From Xiphophorus maculatus (Eukaryota; Chordata; Actinopteri; Cyprinodontiformes; Poeciliidae), in assembly GCF_002775205.1 (NCBI RefSeq), contig NC_036454.1:8375882-8439881 (forward strand): 64,000 nucleotides of DNA. The letters run 5' to 3'. Below the pieces are notes generated by a model. It was given only the letters and a program-made list of their open reading frames with translations, was not told the DNA's origin and did no database searches. The position numbers and the translations under genes were made by a program. Each line of letters opens with the position of its first letter. The stretch's first letter is position 1. Positions 12,380 through 25,400 of the stretch are shown piece by piece.

Positions 12380-13720
12380 GTTTAACATGATGGGAAAGTC
12401 GAAATAAACTGCCAAGATATCAGGAAGAGTACTGTAGCTGAACAAGTCCGGTTGCGAACAATTTTCAAATAATTGAAGGTGCTGCATTCATCTGTTCAAA
12501 CAATTATAGACATGATGGGAATGCCCAACTATCACACCGCTCAGGAATGTTTTGTCCAAAATGTGGAAATTAATTCCAAGACAAAAGCCAAAGACCTTAT
12601 GAATCTGATGAGACTGTCATTATCCACAGTGAAATGTGTCCAATATGACTGAAAGGCCACTCTGTGAGGAAGAAGCCATTAATCCAAAAGAAACATAAAA
12701 AGCCATAATGCAGTTTGAAAATGTACACAGTGACAAAGACCTTCATTTTTGGAGACATGTCTGAAACTAAAGTGGGACTGTTTGACCATAATGACCATTT
12801 GGAGGAAAAACAGGAACGCTTGTAAGCCTACATTCACTCTGCAGGGCTTATTGCTCAATTCCAATTTATTTTTGTCTGGTCGTTCACATGTGTGACTTAT
12901 ATGTGATCTCCTGATGTGAACAGCAAACGACCTCAAGGTGTTCCGCATAGTCAATAGAGGACGCAATTACGTCACACGTAGCAAGTGTGCTCAGTGTTTG
13001 CGGAAGTAAAGACTGATGGTGAGGATTTAGCATATTTTATGGTTTTAAAGTTGTTATCCAATCGAAGTCAACATATTAACAACTTAATCCTCATTATGAC
13101 CCGCCATGGTTGTTGTTTTTCTTCCCGCTTGCGCGTATCAGAGCGCAGAATAGTGACGTTTGTCGAGTACCAACAATGTTCCGGCCAGATGACTGCGGCC
13201 TGGCTGTTCAGACTGAGGTCACATTTGAAAATTCGGATATGTATCGGATTTAAAACCACATTTCCAAATGGGTCGCATTTGTAAAAAAAACTAAAAAAAC
13301 CAAACAGATTCAGTCACTTCAGTCTGAATGTAGCCAAAGCCTGGGAACACCATCCCAACTGGGAAGTATGGGGGTGGCAGCATCATGTTGTGGGGCTGAT
13401 ATGATGCATGAGAAACTGGTGCACTTCATAAAATAGATGCCAACATAGGGAAAAAAACATTATATGGAAATATTGAAGGAAATCTAAAAATATCAGTCGT
13501 GAAATAAAAGCTTTGATGCAAATTGGTCTTCTAAACGGACAATGTCATTCAGAATAACCAAAATTATCACACAGTGAGAAAAAAAAGGTTCTCAGCTAAA
13601 GAAATTATGGATTTTTTTTTAAATTTTTGAATAAAGGAATTTGGCACCATTTTTTAAAATATAGTTTGAGTTGTTGAATATGTCAGGTAAATTAAAATGA
13701 AAATGCTCCGAAAAGTGTTG
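12380..13720 (+). pseudogene. Tc1/mariner transposase remnant, interrupted by a second element
   Basis: The translated fragments follow the order of a Tc1 transposase: a helix-turn-helix part (SSVQTIIDMMG, NSKTKAKDLMN, LSTVKCVQ), then KKPLIQKK, DKDLHFWRHV and LFDHNDHLEEK. The catalytic-core piece GGGSIMLWG follows after 13350. It carries many stops and frameshifts. A 504-bp foreign element at 12829-13332 splits it between the 'ggaggaaaaacaggaacgct' part and the GGGSIM part. It is not functional. Confidence 0.75.
12829..13332. mobile_element. Non-autonomous DNA element nested in the Tc1 remnant
   Basis: The ends are imperfect inverted repeats: TACATTCACTCTGCAG on the left, and the right end read in reverse is TACATTCAGACTGAAG (13 of 16 match). 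GCC is present on both sides (12826-12828 and 13333-13335), consistent with a 3-bp target duplication. Removing the block restores a continuous Tc1 text. The body is less AT-rich than its surroundings and has no transposase. The superfamily is uncertain; PIF/Harbinger is one 3-bp-duplication option. Confidence 0.65.
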
Positions 13721-14034
13721 ACATTGAGTCAGTACTAACACCAAAACCAAACGTTGTTGTCATCTATCCGTTTGTACAGTCTGATCCATTCTCTACGTGT
13801 GACAAAACATTCGCTGCATATTCGCTCTGAGACTCGTCTTTATTTTCCTCTAACTAAACACAGCTCACTCTGCGTTGGAGACACGGCGTCCTGACTGGCT
13901 GATTGGACACTTACTGGTTCTTATCAGCTCTGTCTTCAGGACAAAACAACAAATTGCTTTTAAAAAAACCAAGCAGTTCAGCGTATGACTATTTAAAGCT
14001 AAACAAGAAATACTTTAAGTGGCCACTTTTCAGT

Positions 14035-14674
14035 GACTGCTGCTTCCTCACTATAAACAAATGACATTGAGGTCACCTGAACCATGGAGGACAGCTGAAG
14101 GAACATTATATATATTTACACCAGCCTTAGTTTAGAGCAAATTCACACCACTTGAACTTTTCCTCATTTTGTCATGACCACAAACTTCAGTGTGTTTTAA
14201 TGTGACTTTATGTGATTCCAACCCATAAATATACTTCAATCTGAAACGCTCCAGTATACGGCTGAAACAGTTAATCAATTATTGAAATAATAAGCAAACA
14301 ATTTAGTGGAGTTAACGATTAATCGTTTTTGGACTCAAAAACAATTAAAGGATATTTAAAAATTTATTTAAACTTATTTTTAAATGATTGAATAATAAAA
14401 GATGCTTAATAGTTAGATTTTTTTTAACATAATTTGAACCAGGTGAAGCTAAAACTTTGCAACTTGAAATGTTCTTGGTAAAACATATTTACAGGAAAAG
14501 TTTTTTCATCTTAAATGCAAAATGTGTATTTTTTTTGTACAGTTTGGTTTAATTACTACTCTGAATACATTATTCTCTCAGGAAATGTCTTTTTTAGGTT
14601 GTATACTCCTGTTAGCGATTAATTGATTACTAAATTTGACAAATAGTTCAATAATCGATTCATCACAGTCCTAG
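14035..14674. repeat. Composite repeat: 200-bp unit plus hAT-like 'ATTAATCG' repeat
   Basis: The first part (14035-14250) matches, in reverse complement, 28570-28790; shared words include 'cttcctcact', 'gacattgaggtcac' and 'catggaggac'. The second part (14255-14674) is the widespread GGCTGAAAC...ATTAATCG repeat. The same junction between the two parts recurs at 28570, so they travel as one composite. Confidence 0.65.
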
Positions 14675-15530
14675 GGATAGCCCTGTGGTTGGATATACGT
14701 CAGTCTAATTCTAGATGCTTTCATATTTGATTTTTAAAAGCCTTGTTTTAAAGCTGAGTTGAGCATGACTACAACCTCATTTAATTAAGCAGAAGTTATA
14801 ATTTTTTGCTAGACAATCAATCAAATCACAAAGTAAGGTGATTAACAGCGACAAGAAGACACACCAAAGAAAAGGCAAACCAGGAAAATGCCCTTTAGAT
14901 TGTTTGCAAAACAGCTCTAAAATGCAATAAAATTAGATTTAATGCAATGATGATGAAGATATTAAATGCAGCCAACACATACAGAAAAACACTCAAATAG
15001 AGAGGCGATGTCAGGGTGAGCTAAAGGTGGCACAGCGACCATCAATTATCTAGTAAAAGGTTCACATTAGAGGCTGAATTACAGGATTTAATTTCCAGAA
15101 ACTATGCAGGGAGGAATTTTTGCTAAATTTAAATTAAAAATCAGTTTCTCCTGTTCCAACAGGTTTCTGCTAAGTTCTTTCCTGATCTCCTTTAATTTAT
15201 GTAACAGTAGACTTGAGGAGGAGACGGTTAAAAAATCCACAATAAGTTCTCATACGCTCCATTTGACGCTCAATGTTTCATTCATCTGGACAAAGCAGAT
15301 CAAACTGTAAGGACCACCTGCAGACAATACACTGTAAAACAGACTCTGAGTCCCAAAACCAACACAAAGTGAGTTTCTGTGTTAGAGGACGAAGCAGCCA
15401 GTCTTGAGTTCACCATACCTCAAATGTTTTATGCTGTATTTTTAATGTTTAATACTGAATCTCACCTGTTTATTGTTAAGCCAGTATCAGTCAACCAAAT
15501 TACTCTGTTCTGGTTAGAATTAGGGCTGAA

Positions 15531-15945
15531 ACGATTAATCGGATTAATCATTATGAACCAATTAATCCAATTAATCGTGATGAAATGATTAATGAAATAA
15601 TTAATGAAATAATTATCAACTAATTTAGAAAACGAATAATACGAATAAGAATACGAATAATAACTGGAACAATTTTTAGCTGCAGATTCATCCTTTGCTA
15701 CAAATGATCAAGCGTACGATAAAAGAATGCTGTTATTGCACTTTAGGCAAACAAATGTTTATTTTTCAGCAATTTTGTGTAAAAAAAAAATTGAATTATT
15801 TGTCTATTAGCATTTTTATGTATTTCTAATATTTTCTATATTAAAAGAAGTTTTAAGTGGTTAAACGGAAACTATGCAGAATGTGCTGATTAATTGATTA
15901 ATCGTCAAAATAATCTACCACTAAAATAATAAATAGTTGCTGCTT
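15531..15945. repeat. hAT-like 'TAGGGCTGAAACGATTAATCG' miniature element
   Basis: The left terminus is TAGGGCTGAAACGATTAATC. The body has many ATTAAT/ATTAATCG words and an AT-rich core. Other copies are at 14255-14674, 27961-28569, 28800-28895 and 29727-30168. CAGGGCTG-type ends are typical of hAT families. It is non-coding. Confidence 0.65.
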
Positions 15946-18409
15946 TGAATATGCCATAGAAATTTGACAGATTTTTATCAATATTTTATTAAATAACTTT
16001 TAATATTCAATTATAGGATTGTTTTACACAAATGGCAGTTACCGGCTTTTATTAACTTTTTAAAAATAAAATTAACTAAAATTTAAACTACATAATATCC
16101 TTATAAGTGCATAAAGTGTGCAACCTTTTGTCAATAATGAAATAAAAGAATAGAAAAAAAGTACATAATTAAATAAATAATAATCACGCTTTTATTTGCG
16201 TGGCAGCAGTAAAACACCAGAGCCCTCATGACAATGAATAAAAACCTTTAAAAAGAAAAATGTTTTCTTTGTTATTCTTGCGAAAATAAGTGAATAGGGT
16301 GTTTTTAGTGTCCATTTTTATTAACTAAACCGAACTTTATACTTTAATATTAATGATTATGCAAAACTTTCTTCAACTTAGGTCATAAACTTTGATTTAT
16401 TTAAAGAAGATCGTGTCAGATTGATGCTGTTTGAACGGGTGAAGACCAGCCTGATATTTGCCCGACTGTCACAACTTCCAGTGGATGACCTACATTTGAG
16501 TGACGAAACGTAAAAAGTGCTGATTCCCTCTGATTTGGGTTTTTATGTCATGACCTGCTGATGACCTGCTGATGACCTGCTCCTCTCTCATCCTGCCCAT
16601 GTTAGATAGCCAGAGCTGTAAGCATGACGGCGTCACTCAGGCTTTAACGTAAAGTCCCCAAATGTCAAAGTATTCCTCTGACGAGTGTTTGTTCAGTGAC
16701 TGAACGAACTCTGCTCTTCTTCTTCGTGGGTTTGTGTAACAGTCTCCCAGTTTGTTCTGGAGGCCCGCTGGATTCGATGCCAGGTCTCCATGGTTACGCA
16801 ATTCAGAGGTGAAACTTCAACATTAATTTATACATTTTATTCTGCTGTCAGCGTCTAAAAGTAGAAAAGAAACTCCCACAGTAAAAATGGAGAGGTTTTA
16901 AATGCAGGACTGAACCAACCTGTCTTTGCCACAAAACGTTTCATTCCATCAGAGTCGAAAAACTTAAAAGCTTAAAAACAAATGTGATAGCTTTTATTAT
17001 GAAAAACCTAAAATATTTTATTTTTTAATGTCTGTTTTCTTTTAAACGCCATGAGATTTTCCAAATTTCCAAATTTCAGCGCTGCGAAGATTGAGAAGTG
17101 AACGTATTGCGCCCTCTACTGGTGACTCTAAAATAATGCTTCACTGTTTGCTCAGAACAAATGAAACAAACTAATATGAAATTATTGAATTAAAGAACAA
17201 AATGCAATATTTTAAATACCAGCAGTCATATTTATTTATGCAAATAAACATTTAAAGGTTAAAACTGCTTTTTAATAAAATAACTAACATTAAAATAACT
17301 TCATATTAACTGGCTGGTTTGGCATTAATGACTAACTTTATGATATTTATTTCATCCTGTTTACTATGTAATGTTTTTAAAATTTAATAATAAAAAATCT
17401 ACAGAATGTAACTGAACAGATCTTTATTGTCGTGTATCTTTATTTTACCATTATCAATTTTGAGATATTTGTGAACAATAAGAAATTACTATTAAGTGAT
17501 ATTTTTGATTGAGTTTTAATCAGGTTTTCAACGTGTTTACGTAATCAGCTGGTGTTGATTATTCTAAACAAATTAAAACTCAGTTGTTATTAATGTATGA
17601 AAACAGAAATGCTTGTAATCTGCTGGGTTTCCTTTTACCAATCAACATAATTAATTTACTGAATTCATCTGCTCTGTATTAAACCTTAGATCAAATTGAA
17701 GTAAGTATGTTTCTGGATTGATTTGATTATATGTTTCCAGATATATTTGTCGCTTTCAGGTGAGCTTGGCTGTGAATTGGCAATATGTAAATGAATTGAA
17801 GATGATATAATTGTATAGTATATATTTTGCATTCTGGTATATTTGGAATATTTCTATACATTTACTGTCTATTTAAGCTTTAAAGTATTTATAATAAATA
17901 TCTGTAGTAGATGTTTATCTGTTTACAAATATCTAGAGTATATTTTTTGTGTATATGTTTACTTGTTGATGAATTTGGAGTCTTTCTGAAGACCCCATGC
18001 TAAAGAAGGGTAATAAATAAATAAATTCAGTTTTTCTTGCTTTATCATAATATGACAATGAATAACTTTTCTATCTGTGTAAACTTTACTGGCTTACACA
18101 GATAGAAAATGTTATAAGTGCTAACAAATAGCTTATATTCACCACCTTCACTGCATTCTGTGTGGGTGGATTCAGACTGAAAACTAAACAGCAACAGTTT
18201 CAAACCTTCGATCATGGATGGACAAGTTTTGTCAAGTTTCTATTTTCTTGTGACCATTTGCTGACTTATGAACAAACATCTGCCTGACCGATATGACATG
18301 AACTCTTGTCTTTCCCATTTTTAATCAAAATGACAGCATCTTGTCACATTTATACCACCGCAGTATTAAATGCAATTGACTATTGATTAAAAGTTCATCA
18401 GCTCTGGTC

Positions 18410-18972
18410 TTTTTTTATACTTCCATTTTGGGTCTCAACTGCTTCTAAAAGCAGCATTTAAAAAAATACCCAATAAGTTAATGCTTTCTGGTGTCTGGAA
18501 AAGGAGCCATTTCAAAAACTTCCCGATTGTTAAGTCACATTCCACAGTTACCTAGCAACCACAGGCAAGCCAAACCCCGTTACCTAGCAACCCAAGTGGA
18601 GCTCCATCATGGTTTGATTTTGCTGTTGATTTACCATCCAGAGACCACTTGTTGAATTCTTGTTGGTTGTGCAGGAGGCTCTACTTCTGCTTTTCAAAGA
18701 CATACAGTTGTACATCTGTGCATCTGTTTGCGGCCGTTTTCAAATGTGAGTGTAAACATTGAGTCGAAGGGTGCGGCCAGTAGCAGATTATTTGGAATTA
18801 AAGTGACAAAGACGCTCTAAAACAACTGAAAGGAGCTCAAAATAGGCAGAGCTGACAAAACTAAAATCTAATTATCTAAGAATGATTTTGTGTAGAAATG
18901 TAATGAGGACGTTTTGTAGGGGCCATAAACCTTTCCTAATCTGTTCAAGGAACCATAACTGGTCACCTTTAA
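18410..18972. mobile_element. TTAA-flanked miniature element, left end missing
   Basis: The body matches the 5240-5942 copy from 'atacttccatttTGGGTCTC' onwards and ends in GGTCACCT-TTAA. It contains two GTTACCTAGCAACC words at 18547-18560 and 18579-18592. The left terminus is absent. Confidence 0.7.
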
Positions 18973-19047
18973 AAAAAAAATCTAAATGTACTCAAATTAA
19001 AGTTTGATTTTTCAGTGTAGGATTATAGTTGTGCAATAAAACATACA

Positions 19048-19053
19048 TTTATT
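19048..19053 (-). other. ppef2: Candidate polyadenylation signal of ppef2
   Basis: AATAAA on the minus strand, about 390 bases after the ppef2 stop codon. No closer canonical hexamer was noticed between it and the stop. Confidence 0.4.
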
Positions 19054-19440
19054 TCAAAGCTATTTACAAAAATATGTACAAGAGTTGCCTGTAATGTGCA
19101 TATTTTGCATCTTCTAGTTGTTTAAAAAACGTTTTCTCTTTGTAGGAAATGCAAGAATCCACGTACTCATTGTCTAACACTTATTTTTTTTTAATTACAG
19201 TGCAGTTGTCACATTATTCCAGTTTTGTAGCTATTAAAAAATGTTTCCTGTGTTGTTTTCGTCTCTCTTGTTCCTCGTGCTGAGATGAACCTTCACCGTC
19301 AAACACGTGATCTCAGAGCTCCACCTAATCCCCCGTGATCCCCGACGCAGCTGCCTCTCTGCGCCATCCTGCGTCGCCGCGTGCGTCATCAAAGCAGCTT
19401 GTGTCGTGAGCGGCTGCACATCTGTTTTGAGTCTGCTGGG

Positions 19441-22400
19441 TCATACGTTGGGGTCGCCCTCCAGCTTGGTGAGGTCCGACGTCGTGGCCATGAACATGCT
19501 GCGTCCCCTCTCCAGGCGGCTCTTCTTGTCCGTGAGCCGGAAAGCCTCCATGAACTCGTCGATGTCGATGCTGCCGTCGTGGTTGCTGTCGATGGTCTCG
19601 GCCAGGTTGCAGATGTCTTCGTCTGTGATCGCCATCTTCAGGTAGACGCTGAGCAGCTTCCACGTCTGCCGGAAGTCCTCCATGCTGATGAAGCCTGAGG
19701 AAGAGAAAGACCTGATGTCAAATTACAATCACCATAGATCAGGCATGTCCAAAGTCCGGCCCGGGGGCCAATCACGGCCCGCGGTCAGATTTCATACGGC
19801 CCGCAGCTTCGGTCTTATAATGTATTATTTATGGCCCGCCTGCACTGTGAAACAGAATAAATAAATCATAAAACTTGAAACTGTAATTCCTCCTTTCACC
19901 AAATGGTGGCAGCACCACTTTAATACTATCAGTCTCTGCCTCCGTGCAGCGAACCGCTCTCCACTCATTTCTGCCATGGCCACTGCAAAGAAAACGAGGA
20001 AAGTTTACAGTGAGGGCCGCCGCTTTCAAGAGAGATGGGAATTATAACACTTCTTCACTGAAAATCAAGGCAATTGTGCTTGTCTAATTTGTGAGACGGT
20101 TGCCTTGTTTAAGGATTTCAATGTAAAGAGACACTACCAGACTAAACATGCTAACACATACAACAAGCTAACAGGAAGTGACCACGAAGTGACCGTGCTG
20201 AAAAAGTGAAGCAGCGATTCTTCACGCGGGCCTGTGAGTCAAAAGAAAATACCACCAAAGCAAGCTACGAAGTTAATGTTAATAGCTAAACATGGCAAAC
20301 CTTTTACTGAAGATACATTTATCAAAACTGTGTTATGAAAATGGTGGAGAACATTTTGCCCTGAGAAGAAGCAAGAATTTGAGAAAAATGTTTGCCTGGC
20401 AGTAACAGTGTGGCACTGAGAGTTGAGGACATGAAACTGAGTGTTTTGAACGGTAACATCTGTCACTATCAGCAGTGAAGAGCCAAAAGAACATTTGTGC
20501 ACCTGGATTTATGGCACTTATTTTTATTAAACTCTTGAGTAAGATTTGGTTATGAACCTGTAGATATAGTAAATGATGAGCAAAATTCACTTGTTTTAAG
20601 ATTTAATAATAACAGACAACTTTGCATTACTTATAACTCCTGTTTAAAATGTTCTTGAGGCAAAGATATTTTTAAACTCATGTAAATTTAAGGTATTTCA
20701 TACAGTTTGTTCAATGTTATCTGACTCTCCAGATATGAAAGAAAGGCAGAATTTGTGTATTTAGAGTTGTTCTCATTTGCCTGAGTGGCTTATATTTGGT
20801 TATTTTGTCATTTGAAAAATAAAGATAATTGTGACAATGAAAATTGTTTTATAACAGTGTGTATTTGCATTAAACTTTTGTAGTTAAAAAATGTACGAAC
20901 AAACTATTGGCCCCCGGGCATCTTCACTTGATCAAATCTGGCCCTCTTTGCAAAAAGTTTGGACACCCCTGCCATAGATAGAAAAACAAAAGAAAAAACA
21001 AGTAAATTTCCACCAAAAAAGATAGAAATGCTCAGAATAATCTCAGAAATTTACTTGAAAAAACAAGGAAATTTCTGAACTCCAAAAGCCAAAAATCTGC
21101 AAGAAAAACATCAGAAATTTTTAAACTTAAAACTTTTGGAGCTCAGATATTTCTTTGTTTTTTCCTGAAAATGTGCAAGAAAAAATAATCACAGAAAGTT
21201 TTAGATTGATTTCTGAAATTATCTAGAAAAAAACTTGGAAAAGTCAAAATGTTTTTTCTAGAAGATTTCTTAGATTAAAATTTCTGATTTTTTTCTTGTA
21301 AATGTTCCATTTTTGGAGCTCAGAATTTATTTATTTTTCTGAAAAGTTGCAATAAAAAAAGAAATTTTTAGATTAACCTCAGAAAAAACAAAGAAATTTA
21401 TGAATTCCAAAAGTAAAAAAAAAATGATAGAAAAAAGCTCAGAAATTTTGAGATTTATCTCAGAAATGTTCTAGAAAAAAAACTTGGAAGATTGAAAAGT
21501 CAAAAAGTCTCAGAAAATCTCTGAGATGAATCTCAAAATTGCTGATTTTTTTTTCTCACAAATTTTCGACTCTTGGAACTCAGAAAATTCTGTCTTTTTT
21601 ACTTTTCAATTTTCAAGAAAAAAAACTGATTTTTTTTTTAGATTAATCTCAGAAATTTGAAAATTAAAATTTCTGAGTTTGAAAAGTAAAAAGTAAAAAT
21701 TAGCACAGTGTGGATGATTTTCAGTTTTACAAAATTTCTTGAAATTTTTGAGGTTTTTTTGGCAGAAATGTATTTATTTTTTTCTGTCTACAGTAGTCCT
21801 AATTTGCTGTGGATGCTGGAGGAAGAGGATGCAGGAAAGGTGGTGTGAAACTCTGTGACGGTTCAGAAGTGGGAAAGGGAGCAGTAGGTCAGTGGGTTAA
21901 TCCCTACCAGGACTCAGGAAGCCGTGACCTCTTTGACACGCTCGTTGTGGATTAACAGAGGCTCAGGAGACTCTATTTAAACCAGAAACTTTTTACACCA
22001 AATTCCCAAGTTCAAAATCCCCAACTTTGCTTTTTCTCCCCAAGTAAACAAGCAAAAATTACCTGCACAACAACAAATTTAACAAGTAATATTTTAATTA
22101 AATGAACATTATTATAACAGTTCTGCGACAGTGTATTGGGGTTGTTGTAGTTAGAAAAATACTTGGAAATGTCTGAGTTTGAAAAGTCCTAAAAGTTTGA
22201 CTTTTTCGACTGTAAGCGGAAGACCATTCATCTCAAAATTTCTGTTTTTCTCACAAATTTCCTTGTTTTTTCTAGAAAATTTCTGAGATGAATCTTTGTT
22301 TCTTGGTGGAAATTGACTCATTTTGTCTTTTTTATCTACAATGTCCCTAATATGCTGTTGTACATTTAGACGGAGGAGAATTAGGGAGGCTAAAAGAAAG

Positions 22401-25400
22401 ATAAAACAGAATTCTGAATTTAATCTCAGAATCAGAATTGTTCAAATTGTTCATGTAAATCTAGTCTTAAAACTCAAATCTACCAAACCTGTCTACCAGT
22501 CCTGACACTAACCATCCAACAAACCAAAAGTGCATTAAAAACAGCGTTATTTTGTCTCGATATGCTGAATACATAATTAAACTGTGCAGTTCTTGTACCT
22601 GAGTTGTCTGTGTCTACGATCCTGAAGATGGTCTCCAAAGTGGAGCGATGGCGGTACAAAGTTTCCAGCAGGCTCTGGTCGATGTGCTGGTAGAGAAAAA
22701 CAGAAAACAGAACCGTTTCTGGTCGACTGGTTTCTAATTGTTCTAAATTTACAGCCTCTTATTTCTTCCAGATTTTCCTCTCAATGATGTTTCTAAAACT
22801 TTTCCTAAAGCATTTCCTTATCCTTACACAAAAACATGCAAATCCACTGTTTATTAAATCTGCTGTCATGAAATATTATGATTTGGTTTGTTACAAAATA
22901 ATGCAAATAATGTTTAGAGTAAAATTAAGTTAAGGTGCAAAGATTTTTTACATTAAATTAATCTAAAAATGGTTTGTTCGTTTGTGACATGTTTTGGAAG
23001 TTTACAAAATATCAAGCTAAAACAAAAAGAGATAAAAATTATGGAATAATAATTCACTTTTTAGAATGTTTTAGGCCCTTAACACCACAGATATAAAAAC
23101 TTATTAACATGTAAGGTGTCTTGAGTCTTTCTCTGTTTATTTTCCTTTATAGACAATCTGAATCGTTTCATGCATTTGACAACAAACAAATGACTTGCTT
23201 AGCAAAACATGGGGAGAGTTTTTAGAAATATTGTATAATTTTTCTAATTCCTGATAGTATTAATCATATTTATAACCACATCAATTTCAGCTATTGGGGC
23301 TTTTTAAAGTTTCCTCATAATGCTGATAAAGAAAACTTATCCATACGTTTATAAAATTTAGGTTAAATATCTTTGTTGATCTGTGACTGGCTGGTCCCAG
23401 TTGCGTTTCTGCGTCCTTACGTCTGTGTTGGGCCCTTTGATGGCGAGTTCGTTGAACCAGTCGTAGTAGTCGATCATGCCGTCGCTCGACTTGCAGGTGA
23501 CCAGCTGACAGCGCAGCATCCGCCACGGCAGATTCAGGTGCATAACGCTCTCCACCGCTGAGGCCCAGTCAATCAGGGACACCAAACCTGGTGGAGGTCA
23601 AAGTTCACATCAAAGGAATACTTCAGCTCCTCACTAAAGCAGGGCTGCAGCATCTTGTTGTTAAGACTTCTGCGTGTATGGTGATGAAGCGTCAAGGAAT
23701 CTGATTAAAGGGATTGAAATTAAGTGAAGTAACTATCCAGAATAAAATGTGCTGCACTGCAAAAACACAAAATGTTACCAAGTATTTTGGTCTAGTTTAT
23801 AGTGCAAATATCTTAGAACAATTGAAATAGGATGCAACGAACTTACAGGTAACTTGATGAAAAGGTTTTACTTCCACTGACAGATTATTTCACTTATAAC
23901 AAGATATCTTTCACATAGGTAAGATAATCTGCCAATGGAACTAGTTCTTTTTTCCCAATATTAAAGGGGACATATTATACAAAATTCACATTTTAAAGTA
24001 ACAAGAGGCTCTAAATCACCTCATTCTGGAAGGAGCTCGAAATACACCATAAACTATGTAGACTAATAAACTTACTAGACGAAAATCTCATTACCTACAA
24101 ATGACTGTTAAAAAAATGTAGTGAACATATCATTTGTATCCCATAGACCGATCCTAACCTGTTCAAGGAAGCATAATAGGTCAACTTTAAGAAATTATTG
24201 ACTTAAAAAAGCTCCTATATCTTGTTGAAAAGTTACTTGTTTTTTCTCATTTCAAATGTACTAAGATATTTGCACTAGAAACTTGGTAAGACTTTGTGTT
24301 TTTGCAGTGCATTATATTTACTCCTCTACATTTTCAGGACTGTTCCTTCGACAGAAAGGAATCACTTATCTTCCATCTAAAGTTTCTATGAAACTGATGG
24401 AAGAGATTAAAAACAGGCGTTGTTTATCCTGAATGGGTATCGTAGTGCTAGACAATGGATACAAAAGATTTGCGCTCAAATTTTCCTCAAACAAAGCACT
24501 GAACTTTCAGATTGTCACCAGATCCAATGGAGGCTGAACGTGTGAAAACCGACACCACACACCTGCGTTCTTTGTGTCAACCTTTTTGAAGGCACAGAGG
24601 AGGTCTGACTTGTGCGCAAACAGCTGCTCCCGCAGGACTTTCAGGGCCGAGCGTTCGGTTCGCCCGACGCTGCAAACGACACGGAAGGAAACAGATTAAA
24701 TCGGATTAAAACTATTTAAGATGCTTTACAATGTGTTTCTCAGCCACCAGTTCACCCCACCTGTTTTGTTTCATTTCAGATATTTAAAGCCAGAAACGAC
24801 ATCAACTGATACGAAACACTTATGTCATGTTTTTCAGTTCAATGGCATTTTTATCGACTTTGTGACTACCTGCCTATTTCTTCAATGCAAAAACATGAAA
24901 TCTTTTTGTCTAGTTTTTAGTATAAAATATCTTAGTACACTTGAAATAAGACAACTTAACTTATAAGTAACTTTTTATCAAGATATTCAAGCTTTTTTAG
25001 AGTCAATAATATTGCTTAATATTGATGAAAAAGTTATTTTTCCACTGGAAAATTATTTCACTTATAACATGATGTCCCTGCCATGTTATAAGTGAAATAA
25101 TCTGGCAAAAGAATCTGAACTTTTTCATCAATATTAAGGAATTTTATTGACTCTAAACAAGCTTCTATATCTTGCTAAAAAGTTACTTATAAGTCAATCG
25201 TGTCTTATTTCAAGTGTACTCGAATCTGGATAAAAAACTACGTTTTAAGACTTTGTGTTTTTGCAGCGTTTGGATGTGGAAGAGCATGTGTTTTTTTTTC
25301 TGAAATTAGGAAAATCAAAGCTCTACATTTCGTCTTCCACATGTAATTTGTTCTGCACATGTTTGACTCCAGGTATTTTTCCTACCTTTGCCTGGCGGTG

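Larger units (their letters stand above)
13721..19440. other. Intergenic repeat-rich DNA downstream of ppef2
   Basis: No gene was recognised. It holds the composite and hAT-like repeats at 14035-14674 and 15531-15945, an AT-rich stretch 15950-18060, a short hairpin at 18067-18109 and a TTAA element at 18410-18972. On the minus strand, a likely ppef2 polyadenylation signal (AATAAA) lies at 19048-19053, making 19050-19440 the probable ppef2 3'UTR. Confidence 0.5.

Noticed and set aside
16551..16583. Three near copies of TGACCTGCTGA
   Set aside because: Could suggest half-sites for nuclear receptors, but it is a short tandem repeat far from any promoter and I see no support for function.
19307..19698. 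Several overlapping frames of about 100 codons on both strands
   Set aside because: They are shadows of the real GC-richer last ppef2 exon (19441-19694, minus) in other frames.
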